NCBI GenBank assembly: GCA_020746875.1
Contig: JAGTJL010000007.1
Location: 1,736,001-1,800,000 of the forward strand
Direction: 5' to 3'
Length of the DNA: 64,000 nucleotides
Source: Rhexocercosporidium sp. MPI-PUGE-AT-0058
Lineage: Eukaryota; Ascomycota; Leotiomycetes; Helotiales
Below are positions 21,344-32,863 of the stretch, piece after piece. The translations under genes were made by a program, and so were the position numbers. Each line of letters opens with the position of its first letter. Positions within the stretch are counted from its first letter, which is position 1. The notes under the pieces were generated by a model. That model was given only the letters and a program-made list of their open reading frames with translations, did no database searches and had not been told where the DNA came from.

Positions 21344-23513
21344 TCACAAGCCGACTAAAGAGTCAACGGCCTTAACAATTGCTGGGACTGAAGTCAATGC
21401 CAATGTGATGATGCCGAAGAGGCTCATGCTCAGACTCGATAAAGCCGCAGCTCTGGGATCGGTTTGAAGCAGTACCGCGGTTGCAATTGCAGACGAACTC
21501 CCTCCTAATGTCACTCCTCTTGTCACGTAGTCATCTGTACACGCATGTCAGCTCCGTGCGAACAGGATCTACAGACAAGACTGGCCTCAAGATTGACTGC
21601 CCAATCTCCCCTTTGCCGAGCTTACAATTGACAATGGACAGGGTCATCTGAATCACTTGATCACCAGACACGGAATAAATGCCGGTCCCCATTGACAACA
21701 AAACCAAATCAAATCAAATGACTGACCTTCAGGAATCCTCATCCAATCAAGCATCTGCGACCCAACCAGCGCCCCCAGAATCCCACTCATAATAGCCAGC
21801 GCCGCAATGGTGTTAACATCGCCCCCCAGATTCTGCACCGCCGGCGTCGCGAGTGCCAGCGTTAAGCTCCTCGCCGCGAACGCGAGACTCCTCTCCCCAG
21901 ATATCCCAATAGCGTAACACACAGCTGGATACCCAAACAGCGACCCGATCGACACCGACACGTTCGGGATGACAATGGCGAAGAAGTGCCGCTTGAGCTC
22001 TTGTCGGTACGCGAACATCGGGAGGGCGAGTGCTACGATCCCGGCGTCCAGGACGCTGACTAGGATATCTCCTGCTCCTGGGGCGGCGAGGTTCTTCTTG
22101 CCGTGCCAGAGGTCGAGATAGCGAGTTCCTGTCTTGAAGGCGTGCAGGGATTGGGAGAGGCTGTCGCCGCGGATGGCGCCTAGGATGTAGACTCCTAGCA
22201 CGCTGATGGCTGCGGAGACAAGGACGGGATGGAAGACCCGCTTCCAGTTGGCTGGGAGAGCGAGCGCTGTGAAGTACGCGAGTATTGTCAAAGTGAGTTG
22301 AGCAGCCATTGCGTAGCCTGTTCCGTAGTATATGGGCAAGCCGACGAAGAGGAAGAGGATGAGATATGTGAATCTATCGATATTGGAGTTGATGAATGCT
22401 GCCCAGCGTTGAGGACGAGTGAGAGGAAGTGGTGTCTGTAAATGAGGATTCTGGCGGATAATCGCTGGTGGTGTGGTATCGTCTTCTGGTGGACCACCGG
22501 TCCCTCTGATGAGAGAGGGGTCTTGAGCTCGTTGGGGAGCTATTAGATCGTTGGTGGACTCATCCGTAAAGCGCGGTGTGCTTGTTCCGCTTGTCGGTAT
22601 GGTTGCTCCGGAGTTGTTCCTGCCGCGTGTGATGTCTGTGAGGGGGATCCCGTCGCTTTCATTCCCCATCTCTTCGGCTCGTGCTGTTATTGCTCGCTTA
22701 GATGATCCGAGGAGGATTTGGAGACCTCGCACGAGGTAGGCTGTTGCTGCCATGATGACGACGAAGCCAATGACTATGAAATGATATTAGACATATGAAT
22801 GCAGTCGGAGGTTCTTGAGGAGTGTTGAGAATTCGTCTTGGGTGATACTGATCTTGATTCTCGGAAGTCTCATTCAAAGCACGTGAAAATTGATGTCAAG
22901 AAGTCAACAATGACTGACGAGGAATGCTGCTTACGGAATACTGCAATGATCTTTGCAACCTCTACACCACCAATAGGAGGGCTCAAGGGGAGCAGGATGA
23001 AACTATTAAACCATGTTTAGAGACACATCCGCTACGAGTAACAGGTGGTAGCTTACGAAGGCGTGAAGAATATATTGAGATATCTCAGCGCAAATCCAGC
23101 CTTGTCAACCAAACATTAGATCTTAGTTTCATAAGTGAACAGAGAAAACCCATACCGGAATATCGATAATTCTCACAACAGCTCTCGTCTTACGATCTCC
23201 AAGGACCAAATCACATAGAACCAAACCAAGAAACAACAGAATCAAGCAAGCAACAGAAGCTGGAAACGAAACCGAGCTCATCCCAATGAGAGAATCAATG
23301 CCAAAACACGCAAGCAGAATAATCATGATTCCTATTGGCACATAGAGCCAAGCAGTGAGGTTTCGACTCCATGTTCGAAGAGCAACCTGGAGGGAGATTG
23401 TCAGCCTTGCCCCGCGGCTGTGAATCTTAGACTCGTCATTTGTTTTGACTCACTAGTTTTAAAGCTTCTACGCCATCGGAGGTAAAGCTGCTTTGCCTTT
23501 CACTGTTGACCAT
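21344..23513 (-). CDS. LrgA-LrgB fusion membrane protein (PLGG1-like)
   Basis: Exons are 23513-23454, 23386-23156, 23100-23057, 23002-22935, 22773-21727 and 21534-21344, giving 546 aa. The N-terminal part has LrgA-like helices (YVPIGIMIILLACFGI, LRYLNIFFTPSFILLP). A charged loop of about 110 residues follows, then many helices of the LrgB half, ending LDWMRIPEDDYVTRGVTLGG and SSSAIATAVLLQ, where the conserved DxxxRG and SSSAI motifs sit. In bacteria LrgA and LrgB are separate murein-hydrolase regulators. In plants the fused protein PLGG1 exports glycolate and glycerate from plastids. The fungal substrate is not known. The last intron (192 bp) is unusually long. The gene is head to head with the coiled-coil gene, 267 bp apart. 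Confidence 0.85.
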
Positions 23514-23780
23514 CTTCTCGATCTTTTTTTAAAGCAAGAAGGAAATAACTCAAGTCAGAAATATCTGACTCAGACATCCTCCGTAAAAGTTGTAATGTAG
23601 AGTGGGCTAGTTTGGGAGCCCGCGGGCTCTGGCTGGAATCGGGTTGGGTGAAACGAAGCGACCTCGGAAGGCTGCGGGCTGCTGGACTTGATCTTTCGCG
23701 TCGTCACGTCTTCCATCTGTTTTCCCGACAGATCAGTCGATAAACAACAAGGCACAATCTCAGCCTTCTACACAACCACC

Positions 23781-25563
23781 ATGACAGAAGATTCTATGCA
23801 GGTCTTCGTGAAGGCCCTACGCGATCATGATCTGCCGTGCGATCGTGATGCGATTAAGTCTGCGTTTGCGGATCCAGAAACCCAGACCGCTATTCAGGCT
23901 TGGGTGGATGAATACCTATCACCAGAGACGTTACTTACGAAAGATGAAGCTAATTTGTCAGGACTCTTAAACTTCGATAATTCGAAATACTAACGTCTTG
24001 CAGGTATGCCATTCTAACCAGATCAGGAGAGGCTGAGAGGCTCGCAGCCCAGGATCTATCACTTGTTCGGGGCCTTAATGACCAAGAGATCCAAACCGCG
24101 ATTGAAGAGCTCAAACGATCGACCGCAGCTATTGAAAGACAGAGTGAAGCGTTACGACTGCAGCAGAATGCTATGAATGCGCTGGTCAAAACGGAGAAAC
24201 GTACCAGCCAGGCAAGATCCCACACGGAGAGGGATCAGTTGAGGAAGTGGGATGTGGAGAAGGGTCATATTACTGCAGCGGTATGGGATATTTGCGACTT
24301 CTTTTGAAGAGTCAGTTCTGACATATAGCAGATTGAGGAGCTTTCCCAGAGCTTGATGTATCAGACTACGGATCTCGAACAACAGTACAAGGCAGCGGAA
24401 GCTGGAGTGAAACAGACTGTCGATAGCATTCTCAAATCAGACGATAAATTGCTGCTGAGTCTGCAGAAACTGTCGAGCGATTTGGAGCCAGGGCATTCGG
24501 ATGATGATGCGGCTATTGAGAGGATACGAGACTTATGTGCAAGGTAGGCAGGCTACTTTCGAGATCTTCTGGGATTCTAGCTCATCCAAAATAGGTTGAT
24601 CAAACATACTGTCGAGGGAATACGGACGAGGCTCGATCGTGTATATCTGGAAGGTTTAGAAGGGTCCAATGGTTCTAATGGTCATGCAGAAGACGAAGAG
24701 GCCAATGACCTACAGGAAGAGCTCGAGTCTCTGTATACCGAAATCTTGCCAGTTGCTCAGATGTCTGCAGAACAGCAATTTCTAGAGCCAGCTCTTAGAG
24801 CCGTTGCGTTGAGCGATGGCCAAGGCCAGGAGCGGACTGTGAAGGCTGTCAAATACGTAGTTTCCCCTGCATCATTGTCATCATGTAAAGTTGCTGATAA
24901 GATTAGATACACGACTGTATGATCTTCCTTGTGAACCGGATCGAGACCTTCCTTGAACGGGCAGAAGAAAGTCAGTGCCATAAAATGGCACTGCAAGCTG
25001 TTCTGGATTCTGCAAACAAGGAGTTATTGCGCTCAGCAATCACACCAGCAGCCAAAACTAGCTCCCCCACAAGGCTGAACACTCAAAGACGTCGCAAATC
25101 TTCCAGTTCTCAATCCACTCTTCGAGTACGAAACACTCGCCGCTCTTCGGGCCATTTTGACGAAGACATCGAGCCCGAGCAGCAACTTGCTCGAAACCTA
25201 GGCGTTGCCCTCCCACCGGAGGGAGTGTCTGACCAAGAGCGAGCAAATCTCTTGGAGAAAATGCTAGCAGAAAGATTGACCAGGCTAGAAGGTCACGCAG
25301 CAAGTCTCCAGTCCACGACCGAATCGTCGATATCCTCTCACTTACTCGATGCTCGCATGACCTTGGGCCTACTCCACGATTCTCTATTGGCAGAGTCACA
25401 GTACCACAAAGTCCAATTTTTGGACCCGAATTTGGAAGCTGCTGTCACGAATTTCGAGAAGGATATTCAGCATTTGCAGGATGATCTCGAGGCGGTGGAT
25501 TTGCATAGTTTGCAGGCCAGGAATATTCACCGAGAGCAACTCATTGAGAGGTGGTCTAGGTAG
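23781..25563 (+). CDS. Coiled-coil protein, possible augmin-like subunit
   Basis: Exons are 23781-23956, 24004-24280, 24332-24543, 24595-24856 and 24907-25563; the four introns are 47-51 bp, and intron 1 ends with a TACTAAC branch point. The product is 527 aa. An N-terminal globular part of about 70 residues (ALRDHDLPCDRDAIKSAF, LSPETLLTKDEANLYAIL) precedes long predicted coiled coils such as TAIEELKRSTAAIERQSEAL. A basic, Ser-rich linker near residue 340 is followed by another helical region ending REQLIERWSR. This layout recalls HAUS3-like augmin subunits of the spindle, but no diagnostic motif is visible and the assignment is a guess. The start was chosen at the first ATG after the divergent promoter. 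Confidence 0.8.
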
Positions 25564-25660
25564 TAACTACAACCTTCGTGGCAACTTCTTTCACACCCTC
25601 AAAGCGGGTGCTAGTCATGTTGAAGCTATGGATTTTTATACAAAGAGCTCTGTTATCATC

Positions 25661-28283
25661 TCAATCGATTGTTTCTAGCTCGTCTTTGTAGCCTAGTTCT
25701 GCTACCAAAGACTTTTCGATACCACGCAAGGTCTCAGGCTTTGACGTCTGACTAGCCATCATGTACAGCACATTCCCTAGCACCCTGACATGGATCTTGA
25801 AGTCCACAGATCTATTCAGCAACTTCGTCTGCAGACCAGTTGCTGCAGTTGAGCTATAGCCTATGCACCATGACATGTCAGTGTCTTGTACTCGGGGCCT
25901 CTTTGCCTCGTTTTGGAAACTTACCAGCATGCTGATCCTGCAAACTTATAGCTAGCACAGAACCAAGAGCGATCACACTTTCAACCTCTCGACTATGTGA
26001 GATTCGCGTAACGAAATCCTTCGACCACGCACTCCACACATCTGTGTTAGAGTACGAAGGCACCACACTCCTCTCAATCCTCACATCTCCAGACTCGGCA
26101 CACTCCCGCCAATCATGTCTATACTCCCTCCAACTCTCACCCGCTTCCAAAGCTCTTAACATATCCAGCGATGTGTTAGCGACGTGACAGCCAACTGGAT
26201 GCGCAGTATAACTATGGCCGTGCAACAGCGCATCTCTTTTCTCCTTCCCAATAAAAGCTTTGTATATACTCTCACTCGCGAGCGTCGTGCATAGCGGCAC
26301 TAATCCTCCGGTGAGGAGTTTGGCATGGACTGAGATGTCTGGGTGACTTTGCAGAAATGAGGCAGAGCTGAATCGGCCGAGGCGGTAGAGGCCTGTGAAG
26401 ACTTCGTCGAAGATAATGGGGAGGCCTGTCCATGCATGTGGAGTTGGGTCTTGGAATGCTGGAATTGGGGAGGAGCTGAAGAGATGAGAGCTGTTGCGGA
26501 TTACTTTGACGAGGGAGTGTTGGAATAAGGGGTCACTGTTCACATTAGTGGGTCTTCGATGCTGAGTACTTGGGACTTACGCGAAGAGCATTCCGCCAGC
26601 TCCTAAGATCACAGGCTGGTTTTTATCAGTGATGTAAGAGACAGGCCGTCAGGGGATTCAGCATACCTCCATGATCAAAGCCCCGAAAGTCATACCCTCC
26701 TCCTTCACCAGTCTCTCAAGCGTTCTCTCAATATATCCTCTATACTTGCGACCAACAACTGATTCATACCTCGCCTCGATATCAAAGATCTCTGCTAGCG
26801 AGGCGAAGTCCTCTCCCTTGCCAAATTCAGACTCCATGCCTTCAGGTACATCAACAATCCACTTCTCCCTCACCATCTTCACCTGCGGGAAATCGAACCA
26901 GTACCCCCTCCCACGATACCAATGAACCTTCTCATTAAAAGTCGACGGCTCACTACAATCCATCGCTCCAATGGTATCACCGTGATACGAGCCCTTCAAT
27001 CCCAACACGCCAACGTTCTCTTTCGGCACGTCCCACTTATATCTTTCGAATGACGCTGTGAGTGCCATCTTAGTCGCTACTTCCATGCCTGTACTGCCGT
27101 TGTCGGAGTAGAAGACCCGGGAGAGTCGTGGGTTGTTCAGGTTCCGGAGGAGGTTCTCGGCGAGGAGGAGGGCCGGCTCGTGGATGGTTCCTGCGAACAT
27201 GACATGCCCGTAGCGGCCTGCTGCATATGCTGCTGCGAGAGATAGGTCGGCATTCCCATGGCCGAGACCTTGTGTCCACCAGCTTGCACTGCCGTCGAAT
27301 GTTGGTGCGAGGATGTTTTCTTGGCTCGAGCTCACGGAGGATGTACTGTGCGTCTGGAAGAAATCCCCTGACGCGGAATCGATAGCCGTTATAGTCTCTG
27401 CGGACACATCTCTGTGTTGAGTAAAAGGATACCAGATCTGCTTGTATGCTCTAGTTGACATTTCCTCGAGGTTCTTGATCCTAGATGCGTGCTTTTCGGA
27501 TAATTTCGAAATCGTTTCCTCGACTTGGTCTAGTTTACTCATTTCCTCGTAGTATTCTAACATCTGTTCGATGTCCTCTTCCTGGGTTTGTCCCTGGGGA
27601 GGTGGTAAAGGAAGGGAAAGTTCCAAGATATCTTTCTTCTCGAAAAATGTCTTGAGGTAGTTGTGGTTTTGGTATTTGGATTCCTCGAATTGCAGAATCA
27701 GGCCCAGATCATACCCTCTAATGTGGAGTGATTCGAAAGCGGAGATTGATGCTGAGATTCCTCCCAAGCGGTAGTCTGCTACGAGACAGACTGGAAGTCT
27801 TAGTGGTCTGAATAGATCTGCTTGAGAACTTCCGCTTGGGGTTGGAGAGTGTACTCCCCCTGCTGTTTCGACGAGTATTGTACCTGCTCCGGATTGGGCA
27901 CATGATGCTAGATGACCGAGGACTTGTTCTCGGACTTCAGAATCGGACGGTGGCTATCCTTCTAATTAACGCCGTATTTGCTGTAACTCGGAGATACTTG
28001 CCTTGCTCGACCTCGCAGCAATATGAGGACTAACAGCCTCGTCGAACTGGAACAGACAGCTCGTCTTAGTCTCAGGAGAAAATCTCGTGAGATGTCTATC
28101 ATCCGCCTCATCCAATGGACCAGTAGAAACGGGCTTCAGGTACCAAGTTGTCTCATTGGGAAACTTCCTTGCAAATGCTTTGCAGATGATTGTAGACATT
28201 ATTGTCTTGCCGACATTTGTATTGGCTCCGTAGATTTGGTAGGCTCTTAACGACCTCCATAGTGAGGATTTTCTGAGTGCCAT
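25661..28283 (-). CDS. bioDA: Bifunctional dethiobiotin synthetase / DAPA aminotransferase
   Basis: Exons are 28283-28002, 27953-26667, 26615-26581, 26535-25925 and 25860-25661, giving 804 aa. The BioD part opens with the P-loop YGANTNVGKT (about residues 18-26) and includes WYLKPVSTG and ILVETAGGVHSP. The BioA part starts near residue 265 (YPFTQHRD), with IIFDEVFTGLYRLGR (about 575-589) and the PLP lysine in AKLLTGG (about Lys607). The fusion converts KAPA to DAPA and DAPA to dethiobiotin, and in fungi it works in mitochondria. Intron 1 needs a GC donor (AAG/GCAAGT at 28001). The GT four bases downstream leads to stops with the acceptors available. Exon 3 is only 35 nt. The gene is divergent from bioB across about 0.8 kb. 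Confidence 0.93.
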
Positions 28284-29076
28284 ACTGGTTCCGGATCCTG
28301 GAAGCTACCAATTCCATTGCTCGGTAGCTGACAAGAATCGCCCACGGATTCAAATTCAGCAAGTGATGAAGAGCTCGGATGGTTATTCGATGCCCGCACC
28401 TCCACGAACTTGGACTGCCGCAGCAGTTGGTTGGTGTGGATCTATCCTACTCTCCTGCAGATCCCTTCTTGCCGTGCCGAGAACTAGCCTGCCGTTGACA
28501 ACAAACGGGCGGCACTTGAGAAGTTTAACTTGACTTCATCTGATGCAGTATTTGAAGTTTCAGGATTAATTCGAGCACATCAGCAATCAACAAAAATCAA
28601 AAAATCGTGCTCCCATGAACGGTTACCCTCGGTTACAATGAAGCTTCCGAGTACCCCTCCCACAATTATATATAAACCTTGTCAAAGTTGAGGCAATTAT
28701 CTGAGGCCAACACTAACGGACTTGGAGTTAGTAAAGCCGCCAGTTCAACGCACAGGAGATTGCTGCCGAAGGTGCGAATGTCGTGGTTGGGTGATTGGTG
28801 GGCCTGGAGTTTAGCCCAACAATGAGCTGTTCAACAATTGTCAGCTCTGGGGTTAGTGACATCTGGTGAAGCAGCGAAGCGGAGCTGCAGATGTACGCCA
28901 GGGCAGGGGGTAACCCCACCACCAGCACCACCACTCAGCCTAAAAATCCATCAAACCACGAGTCCGAGGGGAACCGTTCAGTACGGTGCTACCCCACCAT
29001 CGAATCTCATATAGGGGCTAGAACTTGACACAGGACATCCCCAGTGAGTCGTTTGAATTGACCAGAAACGAGCATC
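28284..29076. promoter_or_regulatory. Bidirectional promoter of bioDA and bioB
   Basis: 793 bp lie between the divergent start codons of bioDA and bioB, so both promoters should be here. A TATA-like run (TTATATATAAAC) occurs near 28667, pointing toward bioB. A direct regulator site could not be identified by eye. Confidence 0.55.
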
Positions 29077-30408
29077 ATGTCTGTACGTCGACCTCAATAC
29101 TTGGTGGCAGGCTGTAGAGCTCTGCTTCAGGGAAGCAAGGCTCAGTCCCAGTCGCTTGTGAGGCAGTATGGAACTGTTTCAGCAGTTGCTCCTCAAGTCC
29201 CGGAGCCAGTTTCGACTTTCGATAAAGCTCTCTCAGCGACGGCTCCAAGGAATGACTGGACGAAGGAGGAGATCAAGGAGCTGTATGATACTCCGTTGAT
29301 GAATTTGGCCTTTGCAGCTGTATGTCATGGATGTGGATGAGTATTGATTGCAGCTAAGTTATGGATCAGGGCACTGTTCACAGGAAATTCCATAACCCGG
29401 CTTCAATTCAGATGTGTACTCTCATGAACATCAAGACCGGAGGGTGCAGTGAGGATTGTTCATATGTAAGTCATTTCTCTAGGGGACATCGATTCAAGCA
29501 ACATATAGAACGAACAAATCAGACGCTCTGAGCTAATTTCTCTCCAGTGTGCCCAATCTTCCAGGTACCAGACCGGTCTCAAAGCCTCAAAGATGGTAAC
29601 AGTAGACTCCGTTCTCGACGCAGCACGAATCGCCAAAGACAATGGAAGCACGAGATTCTGCATGGGAGCAGCGTGGAGAGACATGCGAGGACGAAAGTCA
29701 GGCCTGAAGAATATTAAAGCAATGGTCAATGGTGTACGGGATATGGGAATGGAAGTTTGCGTCACCCTGGGAATGATCGATCTGGCGCAAGCCAAGGAAC
29801 TGAAAGAGGCTGGTCTGACAGCGTACAACCACAATGTCGACACTTCGAGGGACTTCTATCCTTCGGTTATCTCCACTCGAAGCTACGATGAAAGGCTCCA
29901 GACGATACAGAATGTGAGAGATGCTGGTCTCAATGTCTGTACGGGAGGAATTCTTGGGCTTGGGGAAAAGCCTAGCGACCATGTCGGACTACTCTACACC
30001 GTTGCAACATTGCCTTCTCACCCGGAGAGCTTCCCAGTCAACACGCTTGTTCCGATCAAAGGCACGCCACTTGGAGATAACGATCCTTCTCCATTCGACG
30101 CTACATTGCGGACAATTGCAACAGCCAGGTTGGTGATGCCACGAACTATTATCCGTCTCGCAGCAGGCCGAACCACTCTTTCAGAAGAACAACAGGTCTT
30201 GTGTTTCATGGCGGGTGCCAATGCTGTGTTCACTGGCGAGAAAATGCTTACAACGGCATGCAATGGCTGGGATGAGGATCGAATCATCTTCAACAAGTGG
30301 GGTCTCAGACCGATGGAGAGTTTCGAGGTGGAAGCATTGAGGGAACTTGTTTCGGCTTCGGCGCCTTTGGAAGCCAAGCAGGAAAATGGGGTTGGGGTTA
30401 CTGCATGA
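29077..30408 (+). CDS. bioB: Biotin synthase
   Basis: Exons are 29077-29319, 29370-29465 and 29548-30408, giving 399 aa. The radical-SAM cluster motif is CSEDCSYC (Cys107, Cys111, Cys114), split by intron 2 just before the last Cys. Further biotin-synthase landmarks are RFCMGAAWRDMRGRKSGL, YNHNVDTSRDFY, GGILGLGE and IRLAAGRTTL, the last with the conserved Arg near the second iron-sulphur cluster. The N-terminus is rich in Arg, Gln and Ser (VRQYGTVS) and looks like a mitochondrial presequence, where the enzyme turns dethiobiotin into biotin. The start is the first ATG after the shared promoter. Confidence 0.95.
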
Positions 30409-30514
30409 AGAGGCATATAAACCGAATCTAGTCCTTGACCAATTCTCCGAAATTTAGTGAACCTCCGAAAGCTGTGTACTTTACTTCTGTGAAGTCTTAA
30501 ACATCCAAATATCT

Positions 30515-31914
30515 TCACAATACAGCCCTCACCAATCTACCATCGCCCTTTTCAGTTCGACCTCTAGTTTTTAACCAACTTCCTATCCTCGCAACAAGCC
30601 TATCCACATCTTCATACGTATTGCCAGCATGCAAACATACTCTAACCCGCTGAGTACCATCCGGTACAGTCGGTGGGACAATTGCTCGGACCACGAATCC
30701 ATCATCCTGACAGTACTTTGCCAGGCTCCTAGGTTCAGGAGTCAGGAGAGCGAAGATCGGCGACCGTGGTAGTTGCGTTGGAAGCTGGAGCAGTTGGGTC
30801 CCTGTGGCTGTGTGTTTGGCATGGGCAAGGAGACTTGAGAGTTGATGGTACATGTGTTTAATCAAATCGTTCAGATATATGATGAGCTTTGTCTGGATCA
30901 GTTGAACATTCCGAGATTTATAGAAAAGGTAGACTTACGGGCTGTGTTGAACCCTGTTTCATGAGTGAGTAGACGACTTTTATAGCAGCTAGACTTGGAA
31001 ACGACATCGATGTACTGTATATTAGCGGCCTGGCGTAGTTGATCAAGTATTCCCTCGTCAGCGGAGTACAAAGTATAGCAGCTGTAGAATTCTGTCAGCA
31101 ATATCCTCCTAAAGAGGGAGATAGAACCACCTCCATTGCAAGCCAAGCCTTTCCCAAACGTGTGCAGCCTCGCAAACACCCTTTTCTCCAGCCCAAGACT
31201 ACATACAATTCCCCTCCCTTGAAACCCATAAACGCCATTTGAATGAGCCTCATCCACAATGACCAAACCATTGCCATTGGGCAAAAGCTGCTCAACCAAG
31301 TCCAAGATCTCCTCAATGGGAGCCAAATCCCCATCCATTGAGTACAGACTCTCAATCGCTACGAAAACATTTCTCTCGCCACTCACCACCCTCTCATTCC
31401 CCCCCACTTCCTCAATCTTCCCTTTCAAATCTCTCAACGAATTATGAGAGAAAGACTTACAACACCCCGCCCTCGACAACTTCATTCCCTCGTGCACACT
31501 TGCATGCACAAACTCATCATACAGCACCACATCACCAAGCTGGGGCACACAAGCAAAGAATCCCGAATTTGCATCAAACCCTGAATTAAACAGCAACGCT
31601 GCAGGAGCGTTGTGGAAATCCGAGATCTCAGCCTCGAGTTTTTCCGCGTAGCTTGAGTTTCCGTCGAGGAGGCGTGAACCACCACTGCCGAGGTGGAAAT
31701 TTGGGGATGTGGTGACTTCGGTGAGGTAGGCCTTTTTGAGAGTTGGTGAGTGGGAGAGGGAGAGGAAGTCGTTGGAGGAGAAGTCAATTGCTGTTGGTGA
31801 GGTGGTGCTTAGTACTCGGAGGGCGGAATTGGTTTTTCTTTTCGAGAGGAGGGAGGTCATTGAGTTGTGGATTGATGGAGGCATTGCTGAATAAATGTGT
31901 TTCTTATGAGTCAT
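30515..31914 (-). CDS. bioF: 8-amino-7-oxononanoate (KAPA) synthase
   Basis: Exons are 31914-31131, 31081-30939 and 30892-30515, giving 434 aa from the first ATG; in-frame ATGs at 31884 and 31860 are also possible starts. The fold-type I PLP enzyme motifs are clear: IDFSSNDFLSLS, GSGGSRLLDGN, IVDEAHSNGVYG and the PLP lysine in HTFGKGLACNG (about Lys255). The C-terminal domain ends VRAIVPPTVPDGTQRVRVCL and then HAGNTYEDV. The enzyme condenses pimeloyl thioester with alanine, the first committed step of biotin synthesis. Fungal BioF is known to work in peroxisomes through a PTS1, yet this protein ends LVRAVL with no SKL-type tripeptide. It is tail to tail with bioB (106 bp apart). Confidence 0.92.
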
Positions 31915-32863
31915 GAAGTTGATGGAGCTGAGGGTAATGAATATAATATCGTCTTAAATACCTGATCTATAGGAATTAGAGATGATCATTTTAATTCACA
32001 TTTTGTCCCATAAGTCCGGCAAAGCATTTCCTTGGGCAAGGGTGTCTAGATCAACGGCTAATACCCACACACGTGATAGTACGCTAACCATCTCACCAGT
32101 AGTTGCAGACGAAGTGAACTACCCGTGATCTCTTGTGACTGTGCGTTTCTCTAATACTTTTCATTAAATCCAGCGTGATTGCGGAGGATGACTCTTCTGC
32201 CTTCTGCAACCCCGGCAATTTCTCAACCTAGCAATGCCAGCCTCAACACTCAACAAACTGTCCGTGGCTTGATTGGGGGGAGTCTGAATCATCTCACCCC
32301 CGACTCTTCGTAGCGATTGCGGATAAATATGATTCAATATATCGGGTTACAATTTTTCTTATGTTTATCCCTGCGCAAAAATTATCTGTACCTCCGTTCA
32401 CAGACCGCGGGAGAGAGAGGCATCAACCCCCCCCGGATATATGCCAGTATACATTCATTCATATCGACAGTCTACTATTGCCATAGATTTCTCATGAGAC
32501 CTAACATTCACTTCTGTGTTGTTTCCGAAGCTTGGGCCATGCTGGATCATATGTTCCACAAGCTCACGTCACTTCAGGGGCTCGCTTAATCAAGTCCTCG
32601 GAGAAAAGGGAAAGCGAGCAAGAGCACCGAAAACAAGAGAGGAATGATTACAGGAACATCCTTTTTGTTTTTCGCTCTCCTCTTCTCTTCTCTACCCACC
32701 AGAATAGGAATTTACGTCTTGATATTACCACCCTCGACCAGGGCATGCCTCTCTCGTCTCGTGTCTCTGTTCATTATGCTGCAATGCTGGTCATAAGTGG
32801 TCTGAGGTAGGTAGCAAAACAGGCACTGAGAGCTCCTTTTATATAGTCCTCTGTAATTATCCA
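31915..32863. other. Intergenic
   Basis: About 950 bp between the start of bioF and the 3' end of the MFS gene. The bioF promoter should be here. No gene recognised. Confidence 0.35.
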
